Source: an uncultured Streptococcus sp. | Lineage (GTDB): Bacteria; Bacillota; Bacilli; Lactobacillales; Streptococcaceae | Direction of reading: 5' to 3' | DNA: 14,813 nucleotides | NCBI RefSeq assembly: GCF_959025735.1 | Contig: NZ_CAUFJQ010000042.1 | Coordinates: 1 to 14,813 of the forward strand | Translations under genes and position numbers: made by a program | The notes under the pieces: generated by a model | Database searches by the model: none | What the model was told of the DNA's origin: nothing | The model's input: only the letters and a program-made list of their open reading frames with translations | In this document: positions 1-6,010 of the stretch, piece after piece | How the letters are laid out: every line of letters starts with the position of its first letter | How positions within the stretch are numbered: the first letter of the stretch is position 1

Positions 1-17
1 AGTGTCAAGTTTTTTTC

Positions 18-45
18 TTGACAGGTTGATGAAATGTGTTATAAT
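18..45 (+). promoter_or_regulatory. Promoter for rpsP operon
   Basis: A consensus -35 TTGACA (18-23) and consensus -10 TATAAT (40-45) are separated by 16 bp. A TG at 37-38 makes an extended -10. This is a strong vegetative promoter, as expected for a ribosomal protein gene. The -35 lies in the right arm of a 7-bp inverted repeat (3-9 with 17-23) whose loop is seven T residues. Confidence 0.88.
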
Positions 46-111
46 AGATCATGTGCTAAATAGCTTGTCTATTTCACCGAAAATTAAAATATAGAAAAGA
101 GACTTATAAAA

Positions 112-384
112 ATGGCAGTTAAAATTCGTTTGACTCGTATGGGTTCTAAGAAAAAACCTTACTACCGTATCAACGTTGCAGATTCACGTTCACCACGTGA
201 TGGACGTTTCATCGAAACAGTTGGGACATACAATCCACTTGTTGAAGAAAACCAAGTAACTTTGAAAGAAGACCGCGTTCTTGCATGGTTGGCTGACGGA
301 GCTCAACCTTCAGATACAGTTCGCAACATCCTTTCAAAAGAAGGTGTTTTGAAGAAATTCCACGATTCTAAATTCTCAAAATAA
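112..384 (+). CDS. rpsP: 30S ribosomal protein S16
   Basis: This gene encodes small-subunit ribosomal protein S16, a 16S rRNA-binding protein needed for 30S assembly. The 90-residue product has the usual S16 length. It opens with MAVKIRLTRMGSKKKPYYR and continues with ADSRSPRDGRFIE and GTYNPL, all hallmarks of the family. A purine-rich AAAGAGA (96-102) upstream of the ATG is a modest ribosome-binding site. The gene is the first of the cluster, directly behind a consensus promoter. It is followed after 19 bp by khpA, a pairing conserved in streptococci and other Firmicutes, so the two are probably co-transcribed. Nothing in the sequence is unusual. Confidence 0.98.
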   Translation: MAVKIRLTRMGSKKKPYYRINVADSRSPRDGRFIETVGTYNPLVEENQVTLKEDRVLAWLADGAQPSDTVRNILSKEGVLKKFHDSKFSK

Positions 385-403
385 TCATAAAGTAGGTTGA
401 TGT

Positions 404-643
404 ATGGATACGATTGAAAATCTTATTATTGCAATTGTGAAACCTTTGATTTCACAACCGGATGCCTTAACCATCAAGATCGAAGATACTCCGGAATTCT
501 TGGAGTACCACCTTGACCTTGATCCTAGCGATGTTGGTCGTGTAATCGGTCGAAAAGGTCGCACCATTTCTGCGATAAGAACGATTGTCTACTCTGTCCC
601 AACTGAAGATAAAAAAGTAAGAATCGTTATTGACGAAAAATAA
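404..643 (+). CDS. khpA: KH-domain RNA-binding protein KhpA
   Basis: This is a 79-residue protein made almost entirely of one KH domain. The GxxG loop that contacts RNA is seen as VIGRKGRTI (residues 47-55, G49-R-K-G52). In streptococci KhpA is known to pair with KhpB (Jag/EloR), bind RNA and influence cell elongation and division; that role is family knowledge. An ATG at 400 is out of frame and stops after a few codons, so the start at 404 is preferred. The Shine-Dalgarno site (around 391-397) is weak, which may mean translational coupling to rpsP. A strong intrinsic terminator follows directly, ending the rpsP-khpA message. Confidence 0.96.
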   Translation: MDTIENLIIAIVKPLISQPDALTIKIEDTPEFLEYHLDLDPSDVGRVIGRKGRTISAIRTIVYSVPTEDKKVRIVIDEK

Positions 644-648
644 AAAGG

Positions 649-672
649 CGGGACTTGGTCCCGTTTTTTTTT
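649..672 (+). terminator. Intrinsic terminator after khpA
   Basis: A perfect 6-bp GC-rich stem, CGGGAC (649-654) with GTCCCG (658-663), encloses a TTG loop. A run of nine T residues (664-672) follows, and an A run precedes it. It should stop or attenuate transcription between khpA and the MazG-like gene. Confidence 0.92.
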
Positions 673-688
673 GTTACAAGGAGAAGCT

Positions 689-1021
689 ATGAAAGAAGTG
701 ACCATTCAGCAATTACAAGCCTATTTAAAAGAACATTACAAAGACAGTCGTACGGAAGAAGGACTGTTTATCAAGCTCGTCGAAGAGGTTGGGGAAGTTG
801 CCGAAGTCTTAAATGGTCGTTCTGGACGAAAAGAAGGGGTTCAGGACTCAAATGAGGAATTGGCCAAAGAACTAGCTGATATCATTCACTATACAGTCGC
901 TATCGCAGCTATCAATGACATCGACCTCACTAAAACCATCTTTGAAAAGGATAAAACAGCAGCTGTCAAATACCAGCACGAGAAGGATTTGGAGCAGTTT
1001 CTAGCAGAAAAGAGCATTTGA
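689..1021 (+). CDS. MazG-like nucleotide pyrophosphohydrolase
   Basis: This 110-residue protein has the two acidic helices of the MazG/all-alpha NTP pyrophosphohydrolase fold. KLVEEVGEVAEVL carries the EExxE motif, and KELADIIHY carries the downstream ExxD motif; together they bind magnesium. Family members hydrolyse (d)NTPs to the monophosphate and pyrophosphate, usually as house-cleaning of damaged or excess nucleotides. The substrate here cannot be told. The frame is open from a TTG at 671, but that lies in the terminator T run. The ATG at 689 has a perfect AAGGAGA site (678-684), so 689 is the chosen start. The gene sits between the khpA terminator and a separate rimM promoter, so its transcription may depend on read-through. 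Confidence 0.85.
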   Translation: MKEVTIQQLQAYLKEHYKDSRTEEGLFIKLVEEVGEVAEVLNGRSGRKEGVQDSNEELAKELADIIHYTVAIAAINDIDLTKTIFEKDKTAAVKYQHEKDLEQFLAEKSI

Positions 1022-1046
1022 GAAAATCCTTTGAACGTGATAAAAT
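1018..1046 (+). promoter_or_regulatory. Promoter for rimM-trmD
   Basis: TTGAGA (1018-1023) and TAAAAT (1041-1046) are spaced by 17 bp. The extended -10 TG is at 1038-1039. It overlaps the stop codon of the MazG-like gene and lies about 30 bp before rimM. It would give rimM-trmD their own message downstream of the khpA terminator. Confidence 0.68.
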
Positions 1047-1074
1047 AGAGTGAATAAACTACACTGGAGAAATC

Positions 1075-1593
1075 ATGAATTATTTTAACGTTGGGAAAAT
1101 TGTCAATACCCAAGGCTTACAAGGAGAGATGCGGGTCTTGTCTGTGACAGACTTTGCGGAAGAACGTTTTAAAAAAGGAGCTGAGCTGGCTCTCTTTGAT
1201 GAGAAGGATCAGTTTGTCCAAACGGTGACCATTGCTAGTCACCGCAAGCACAAGAACTTTGATATCATCAAGTTTAAGGATATGTACCATATCAATGCTA
1301 TCGAAAAGTTCAAGGGTTTTAGCCTCAAGGTTGCGGAAGAAGACTTGACGGATTTGGAGGATGGCGAGTTTTATTACCATGAGATCATCGGCCTTGATGT
1401 TTACGAAAATGACCAACTGATCGGTCAGATCAAGGAGATCCTGCAACCAGGTGCCAATGATGTCTGGGTGGTCAAACGCAAAGGAAAACGTGACCTTCTC
1501 CTGCCTTATATCCCACCAGTGGTCCTCAATATTGATATCCCAGGAAATCGAGTGGATGTGGATATCTTAGAAGGGTTAGACGATGAAGATTGA
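1075..1593 (+). CDS. rimM: Ribosome maturation factor RimM
   Basis: RimM binds ribosomal protein S19 and helps fold the 3' domain of 16S rRNA during 30S assembly. The 172-residue length is normal. The N-terminal beta-barrel domain shows the family signature VGKIVNTQGLQGEMRV (residues 6-21). The C-terminal PRC-barrel domain runs from about residue 95 and includes LQPGANDVWVV and LLLPYIPPVV. The ATG at 1075 is preceded by TGGAGA (1065-1070). The end of the gene overlaps the start of trmD by 11 bp, a coupling commonly seen for this pair. Confidence 0.97.
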   Translation: MNYFNVGKIVNTQGLQGEMRVLSVTDFAEERFKKGAELALFDEKDQFVQTVTIASHRKHKNFDIIKFKDMYHINAIEKFKGFSLKVAEEDLTDLEDGEFYYHEIIGLDVYENDQLIGQIKEILQPGANDVWVVKRKGKRDLLLPYIPPVVLNIDIPGNRVDVDILEGLDDED

Positions 1594-2299
1594 TATTTTA
1601 ACCCTCTTTCCAGAGATGTTTTCGCCTTTGGAGCATTCGATTGTCGGAAAGGCGCGTGAAAAGGGACTCCTTGAGATCAACTACCATAATTTCCGTGAAA
1701 ATGCTGAGAAGGCGCGGCATGTGGATGATGAGCCCTATGGTGGCGGCCAAGGCATGCTCTTACGTGCTCAGCCCATCTTCGACGCCTTTGATGCGATTGA
1801 GAAAAAGAATCCGCGCGTGATCTTACTTGATCCAGCAGGTCGGACCTTTGATCAATCTTACGCAGAAGAATTAGCTCAAGAAGATGAATTGATCTTTATC
1901 TGCGGTCACTATGAGGGCTACGATGAGCGGATCAAGACCTTGGTAACGGATGAGATTTCTCTTGGCGATTATGTCCTGACGGGTGGGGAACTTGCTGCCA
2001 TGACCATGATTGATGCGACAGTCCGCTTGATTCCAGAAGTGATCGGCAAAGAGTCCAGTCACCAGGATGATAGTTTCTCTTCTGGACTTCTAGAATACCC
2101 TCAATACACACGGCCTTATGAATACAGAGGAATGACAGTTCCAGATGTTCTCATGAGTGGGCACCATGAAAATATCCGTCAATGGCGCCTTTATCAGAGT
2201 TTGAAAAAGACCTTGGAGCGTCGCCCTGACCTGCTAGAAAACTACGAATTGACAGCAGAAGAAGTGAAGATGTTGGAACAAATTAAACAAGAAGACTAA
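1583..2299 (+). CDS. trmD: tRNA (guanine37-N1)-methyltransferase TrmD
   Basis: TrmD uses S-adenosylmethionine to methylate G37 next to the anticodon, preventing +1 frameshifting. The 238-residue protein is of standard length. It has the SPOUT-fold knot motifs PYGGGQGML (residues 51-59), GHYEGYDERI (108-117) and SLGDYVLTGGE (126-136), which form the SAM pocket. The ESSHQDDSFSSGLLEYPQYTRP stretch near residues 157-178 is the catalytic/tRNA linker region and retains the conserved aspartate. The gene overlaps rimM by 11 bp, so its translation is probably coupled to rimM. A strong terminator lies 130 bp downstream. Confidence 0.98.
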   Translation: MKIDILTLFPEMFSPLEHSIVGKAREKGLLEINYHNFRENAEKARHVDDEPYGGGQGMLLRAQPIFDAFDAIEKKNPRVILLDPAGRTFDQSYAEELAQEDELIFICGHYEGYDERIKTLVTDEISLGDYVLTGGELAAMTMIDATVRLIPEVIGKESSHQDDSFSSGLLEYPQYTRPYEYRGMTVPDVLMSGHHENIRQWRLYQSLKKTLERRPDLLENYELTAEEVKMLEQIKQED

Positions 2300-2422
2300 C
2301 AGCGTCAGCTGTTTCAGATTGAAGACAAAGTCATATTAAAAACTTTCCTTAGGTGAGTACGGACGTCAGCGAACTTCTACGAAGTTCCATGACTAATTAT
2401 TGAGCCTAAGGTCTCAATAATT
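2298..2422 (+). repeat. Chain of hairpins after trmD
   Basis: Three inverted repeats follow the trmD stop codon. The first is AACAGC (2298-2303) with GCTGTT (2308-2313). The second is GAACTTC (2371-2377) with GAAGTTC (2381-2387), extended through an internal loop by GTCA/TGAC (2365-2393). The third is AATTATTGAG (2395-2404) with CTCAATAATT (2413-2422). CCTTAGG (2347-2353) can also pair with CCTAAGG (2405-2411), an alternative to the local folds. The whole looks like a small streptococcal intergenic repeat or a structured 3' UTR. No open reading frame of note lies here. Confidence 0.6.
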
Positions 2423-2425
2423 CCG

Positions 2426-2460
2426 AGTGCCTGAAACGTTATTGTTTCAGGCACTTTTCT
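2426..2460 (+). terminator. Intrinsic terminator of the trmD transcript
   Basis: A perfect 12-bp stem pairs 2426-2437 (AGTGCCTGAAAC) with 2444-2455 (GTTTCAGGCACT) around a 6-nt loop. TTTTCT follows. This is the strongest terminator in the trmD-surface protein gap. Confidence 0.88.
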
Positions 2461-2495
2461 CACAGCGGAAAGTTTCGGTATTCCTCTGAATCGAT

Positions 2496-2525
2496 ATTAA
2501 AATTGGAACTCATTTTAATTTTTTT
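2496..2525 (+). terminator. AT-only hairpin with T tract (weak terminator-like)
   Basis: ATTAAAAT (2496-2503) pairs with ATTTTAAT (2512-2519) and runs into a T tract up to 2525. The stem has no GC pairs, so its strength as a terminator is doubtful. No gene for it to end is visible after the main trmD terminator. Confidence 0.3.
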
Positions 2526-2575
2526 ACAGAATCATTTAACTTATTTTACTTTAAAATAGTTTGTCTACATTCTAT

Positions 2576-2599
2576 AACAGCCTTAGCTGTTTTTCTTTT
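2576..2599 (+). terminator. Terminator-like hairpin upstream of the surface-protein gene
   Basis: AACAGC (2576-2581) pairs with GCTGTT (2586-2591) around CTTA, followed by TTTCTTTT. The stem is the same as that of the hairpin at 2298-2313, differing only in the loop. It may insulate the surface-protein gene from upstream transcription. Confidence 0.55.
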
Positions 2600-2656
2600 G
2601 CCCCAAAATTTTATGAAAAAAACTTTTTAAACCTACTAGTTATTGGTAACAAAATG

Positions 2657-2665
2657 TGGTATGCT
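2657..2665 (+). promoter_or_regulatory. Candidate extended -10 for the surface-protein gene
   Basis: TGGTATGCT at 2657-2665 fits an extended -10 (TGnTATnnT), with no good -35 at the usual distance. It is the best promoter candidate before the gene at 2716, leaving a leader of about 45 nt. This is a weak call. Confidence 0.45.
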
Positions 2666-2715
2666 AGGGGGTAGAGAAACTTCAAGAAAATGATTCAGTT
2701 TTGGGGGTGAGTTTA

Positions 2716-5037
2716 ATGGGAAAGAAATTAGGAAAATCGGTTTTTACGACAGGAGTTGCGGCGACAACGGTACTGTCTGGAATGTTTCATCATAAGGCTA
2801 GTGCGGAAGAAGTGAAGCAAAATGAAAATCCAGAAACCAATAGCACTGAGGTGGTTGAGAAGCCTATTACAGTCGATGAGTTGAAGCAAATTACAGCTCA
2901 AAAAGGGCAAGTGGTGAAAGATGTCCACTACCAAGAGCAAAAAGTGATCGATGCTCAAACGGAAGTTAAGGCGGCTGGACAAGAACTGGAAGAAAAGAAA
3001 GCAGAAGTGACGGATGCCGAAAACCTCATCGCAACGACTTCGAATGCACAAATTCAGAACGCAGAAAATGACGTTAAGGTGGCGCAAGCCTATGTGACCA
3101 TCGAAGAAAATAAGGTTCGAGAGGCGGAAGCTGCACATGATCAAGTTGTAGAGGCTGTTCGTCAACAGGAAAATCAGGTTACAGCTCAGGAATCTTTGGT
3201 CGATGTAGCACAAAATGAATTGAACCAAGCTAAAGCGCCAATTTCTAATGATGAGAATGTGCTAAACCAGGCCTTGTTGGAGCAAAGCCAAGTCGAGCAA
3301 AGTATTCGAGAATCTCAGAGTTATCTCGCGACCTTGCAAGCGAGTCAGCAGAATGGGGCTGACACAGTGGCTCAAATTGAGAGCGATATTCAACTGGCTC
3401 AAACACGTCTGACAGATTTGAAAGCGGTCATCGCAACCAAGGAAGCAGAATTGGCAGCCTTAGAACAAGCAGCGGCCAATAGCCCTGTCCAGTTGAGTCA
3501 AGCAACCTACGAAGGCTACTTGCAACACTTGGCTGACAATGGCAATGAAGCTGCAGCAAGTGCTTTAGCCCTTTACAAGCGTGGTCGTGAAGAAGACGGC
3601 TTGACGGTTGGAGAGTCTGGATCCTTGCAAGCCAATCTTCGAGCCCTTGAAATCGCAGATGCCATTAATATCTATCGTCGCAATGCAGGTTTGCCTGAAT
3701 TGCAGCTGGATCCTTATTCCCTCCCTGCCCGTCAAGTTCAGTTAGAATACTTCAAAAAGGCTAACTGGCATATGTTTAAGTATTTGCCAAACGAAAATAT
3801 TGCTTATGGTTTCTCACCTGCTGGTGCAGTAGACTTTTGGTACAATGAAAAAGCGGCATACCAAGAAGTAGCAGCTCAATACGGTCTACCGACAGACGAA
3901 ACACAAATCGATGCCAATGACATCTATATGAAGATTGGGGCTGAGGCCTTTGCCAAGGTTGGTCATTACCTCCAAATGGTGGACAATAAAGCAACGGCTT
4001 TATCAGTGGCTTATGACCCAAGTAATGCCATGTCAGAAGCGGCTTTCTTACACAGTCCAGTTACCTCAGCAGTGTCAACCAATGCACTTGCTTACCAATT
4101 GCGTCAGGGAGCTGGTGCTACAACGACAAGATCAGATGTGAAAGCAAAATCTGATGAAGTCGCTAACCTCAAGCTGGACAAGGCCAATCAAGAGTCCCAA
4201 ATCATTATCTTGCAAGGCAAATTAGAAGATGCCCGCCATACTAATTCAAATGTAGAAGTAGAGATGGCCAATGTGCAAAAGACCATCCAAAACTACAAAA
4301 TTCTTCTTGTCAGCAAGGATCATGCAGTTGAAAAAGCAAAAGCGACTCTTGATGTATCTCGAGGTCGGATTGAAGCAGCTATCCAACCAAAAGAAGCAGC
4401 GCTTCAAAAAGCGAAAGATTTGTTAGCAGCTGCGCGTGAGAAATTAGATCTTTTAAAAGCAGAAGAAGCAGAAAAAGCCCAAGTTGTTCAAGAAGCGCAT
4501 GAGGGCTTGAAGGCAGCACAAGAACGCTTGGTTGCTGCTGAAAAACGTCTTTCTGACTTTAATAATGCTCCAGAATTATTGGTCAAAGCCCAATCCGTTT
4601 TATCAGCTGCGGTGGCTAATTTAGAAAATAAAAAAGAAAAATTAGAAGCTGAATTCACAACTCTTCAATCTTATCAAAGTGTCGTGGAACTGTTGAATTC
4701 TCAATATGAAGATCTTGCGTCACGAATGGATCCAGCTATTTTAGAAGCAGCAGATATGCCAATGGATATCCGATCAAGCAATCCAACCACTTTTTCGGAT
4801 AGGCCAACAGTTCTTCCAACAAGTACCAATAGTCCGCAAGTGCAAGCACCAAAAGCTACTCCAGCTCCAAAACAAGAAGCCAAAGTAGAAGAAATCAAAA
4901 CCAAAAAAGAAAACAGCCAAGCTGTGGCAAGTGCAGATTCTTTCAAATATGCAGCAGCAACAACAGGTGTAGTCGTTGGGCTACTTGCTGGATTGTTTGG
5001 TTTCAAGAAAAAGAAGCAATCTTCAAATAATGATTAA
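2716..5037 (+). CDS. Secreted coiled-coil surface protein with CAP-like (SEC10/PgrA-type) domain
   Basis: This is a 773-residue exported protein. Residues 1-30 form a signal peptide (basic MGKKLGK, hydrophobic core, likely cleavage after ASA). Residues 50-255 are a heptad-rich coiled coil of A, E, Q and V. A CAP/SCP-like globular domain covers about 308-435: IADAINIYRRNAGL, then WHMFKYLPNENIAYG (H352, E360), W375, E378 and GHYLQMVD (H417). A second coiled coil runs over about 475-690, followed by a Pro/Lys/Thr-rich wall-spanning stretch. The C-terminus has a hydrophobic segment (745-763) and a KKKK tail but no LPxTG. The domain order resembles streptococcal SEC10/PgrA surface-exclusion family proteins. 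Its ligand is unknown; adhesion or cell-wall interaction is only an inference. The frame is open from a TTG at 2701, but ATG 2716 behind GGGGGTGAG (2703-2711) is the natural start. Confidence 0.88.
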   Translation: MGKKLGKSVFTTGVAATTVLSGMFHHKASAEEVKQNENPETNSTEVVEKPITVDELKQITAQKGQVVKDVHYQEQKVIDAQTEVKAAGQELEEKKAEVTDAENLIATTSNAQIQNAENDVKVAQAYVTIEENKVREAEAAHDQVVEAVRQQENQVTAQESLVDVAQNELNQAKAPISNDENVLNQALLEQSQVEQSIRESQSYLATLQASQQNGADTVAQIESDIQLAQTRLTDLKAVIATKEAELAALEQAAANSPVQLSQATYEGYLQHLADNGNEAAASALALYKRGREEDGLTVGESGSLQANLRALEIADAINIYRRNAGLPELQLDPYSLPARQVQLEYFKKANWHMFKYLPNENIAYGFSPAGAVDFWYNEKAAYQEVAAQYGLPTDETQIDANDIYMKIGAEAFAKVGHYLQMVDNKATALSVAYDPSNAMSEAAFLHSPVTSAVSTNALAYQLRQGAGATTTRSDVKAKSDEVANLKLDKANQESQIIILQGKLEDARHTNSNVEVEMANVQKTIQNYKILLVSKDHAVEKAKATLDVSRGRIEAAIQPKEAALQKAKDLLAAAREKLDLLKAEEAEKAQVVQEAHEGLKAAQERLVAAEKRLSDFNNAPELLVKAQSVLSAAVANLENKKEKLEAEFTTLQSYQSVVELLNSQYEDLASRMDPAILEAADMPMDIRSSNPTTFSDRPTVLPTSTNSPQVQAPKATPAPKQEAKVEEIKTKKENSQAVASADSFKYAAATTGVVVGLLAGLFGFKKKKQSSNND

Positions 5038-5102
5038 GACATACTGAGAATAAAGTGGATGCTTAGACATTTCATTGCTTAAAATCTTTAAAGAAGATTT
5101 AT

Positions 5103-5156
5103 GAGGGTGGGAAAAGAACTCCTTTAACAAAATGAGTTCTTTCCGGCTCTTTTTTT
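5103..5156 (+). terminator. Intrinsic terminator after the surface-protein gene
   Basis: GGAAAAGAACTC (5110-5121) pairs with GAGTTCTTTCC (5134-5144), with one bulged A. GAG (5103-5105) can pair with CTC (5147-5149) outside it. A T run at 5150-5156 completes an intrinsic terminator. Just upstream a smaller hairpin is present (AAATCTT 5082-5088 with AAGATTT 5094-5100). The GGTGGGAAAAGAACTCC stretch matches the reverse complement of the repeat around 9067-9083. Confidence 0.82.
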
Positions 5157-5179
5157 GTATACTTTTGGAATTATTGAAA

Positions 5180-5199
5180 GAAAATGACAGAAAATGATA
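5180..5199 (+). promoter_or_regulatory. Tandem 10-bp repeats, candidate FruR operator
   Basis: GAAAATGACA (5180-5189) is followed at once by GAAAATGATA (5190-5199), nine of ten bases the same. A weaker third unit, AAAAGTGTTG, follows. The repeats sit just upstream of the fruR -35 and have helical-turn spacing. DeoR-family regulators often bind direct repeats, so this is a candidate autoregulatory and operon-control site for FruR. The match to a published FruR box was not checked. Confidence 0.5.
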
Positions 5200-5206
5200 A
5201 AAAGTG

Positions 5207-5234
5207 TTGACATTTTTTGGAGATGGAGTATAAT
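5207..5234 (+). promoter_or_regulatory. Promoter of the fruRKA operon
   Basis: Consensus TTGACA (5207-5212) and consensus TATAAT (5229-5234) are 16 bp apart. The start point is expected near 5241, about 26 bp before fruR. It is the only clear promoter for the three-gene operon. Confidence 0.88.
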
Positions 5235-5240
5235 AGTCTT

Positions 5241-5254
5241 TGTAATCGATTGCA
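5241..5254 (+). promoter_or_regulatory. cre-like site (CcpA) at the fru start point
   Basis: TGTAATCGATTGCA fits the catabolite-responsive element consensus TGWNANCGNTNWCA with one mismatch. It is centred on an ATCGAT palindrome whose symmetry extends to TTTG/CAAA on the flanks. Its position, from about the transcription start to +14, is typical of CcpA repression by road-block. Carbon-catabolite control of a fructose operon is expected biology. Confidence 0.72.
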
Positions 5255-5266
5255 AAAGGAGGAGAA

Positions 5267-6010
5267 ATGCTTAAGTCTGAACGAAAACAATTCATCCTCG
5301 AGAAGGTATTGAAGGAAAAATTTGTTTCCTTAGAAACCCTTGTACAAGAGCTGGGAACGTCTGAATCAACCGTTAGACGTGACTTGGATGAATTAGAAGC
5401 TGAAAGCAAACTTCGCCGGGTTCACGGCGGTGCGGAAAGCCTGCATTTTCTTCAAGAGGAAGAAAGCAATAAAGAAAAATCTATCAAAAACATTCAAGTT
5501 AAGTCAAAAATTGCGGTAAAAGCAGCGGAGTTGATCAAAGATCATGATGTCATCTTTATCGATGCTGGGACGACTAATGAACTCTTGGTACAAGAAATTG
5601 TCAATCCAACGGTAACTGTGGTGACCAATTCGATTCACCATGCGACCAAGTTGGTCGAGCGAAATGTTCCGACGGTCATCATCGGTGGGAAGGTAAAATC
5701 TTCTACAGATGCTAGTATCGGAGGGATCGCGCTCAATCAAATCGGTCAGTTGAATTTTGACAAGGCCTTTCTTGGAATGAATGGAATCGATGATGAATTT
5801 TACAGCACTCCAGACCTGGAAGAAGGATCTGTCAAGCGTGCAATTATCGAAAATGCAAAAAAAACCTATATCCTAGCGGATGATTCAAAAATTGGGGTGA
5901 CATCTTTTGTCAAAGTGGCTCCGATCAAGCGAGCCATGATCATCACCAATCAATGTGAACCGCAACGATTAAAGGTTTTAAAAGAAAAAACGGAGGTTAT
6001 AGAGGTTTGA
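5267..6010 (+). CDS. fruR: DeoR-family fructose operon regulator FruR
   Basis: This 247-residue DeoR-type transcription factor has an N-terminal winged helix-turn-helix (residues 20-56: VSLETLVQELGTSESTVRRD, then LRRVHGGA, the DeoR signature). A sugar-phosphate sensor domain follows (DAGTT 99-103, TNSIHHA, LADDSKIG). Being first in an operon with 1-phosphofructokinase and the fructose PTS, it is assigned as FruR. Known relatives respond to fructose-1-phosphate, the product of the transporter. The ATG at 5267 follows AGGAGGAG (5258-5265). The stop codon overlaps the fruK start. Repressor versus activator action cannot be read from the sequence. Confidence 0.92.
   Translation: MLKSERKQFILEKVLKEKFVSLETLVQELGTSESTVRRDLDELEAESKLRRVHGGAESLHFLQEEESNKEKSIKNIQVKSKIAVKAAELIKDHDVIFIDAGTTNELLVQEIVNPTVTVVTNSIHHATKLVERNVPTVIIGGKVKSSTDASIGGIALNQIGQLNFDKAFLGMNGIDDEFYSTPDLEEGSVKRAIIENAKKTYILADDSKIGVTSFVKVAPIKRAMIITNQCEPQRLKVLKEKTEVIEV

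Noticed and set aside
655..855. Overlapping 66-codon frame over the khpA terminator and MazG-like gene
   Set aside because: It starts inside the terminator and has arginine/serine-rich non-protein-like composition. It is a shadow of the real gene.
2298..2600. Riboswitch or T-box before the surface-protein gene
   Set aside because: The hairpins lie upstream of the candidate promoter, behind the trmD stop. They match no riboswitch core that I recognise.
2728..3228. 166-codon frame on the minus strand
   Set aside because: It is antisense to the coiled-coil region, whose biased codons keep the reverse frame open. No ribosome site or promoter was seen.
4816..4830. LPTST in the surface protein as a sortase motif
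   Set aside because: It lacks the glycine and sits more than 50 residues before the membrane segment, too far for a sorting signal.
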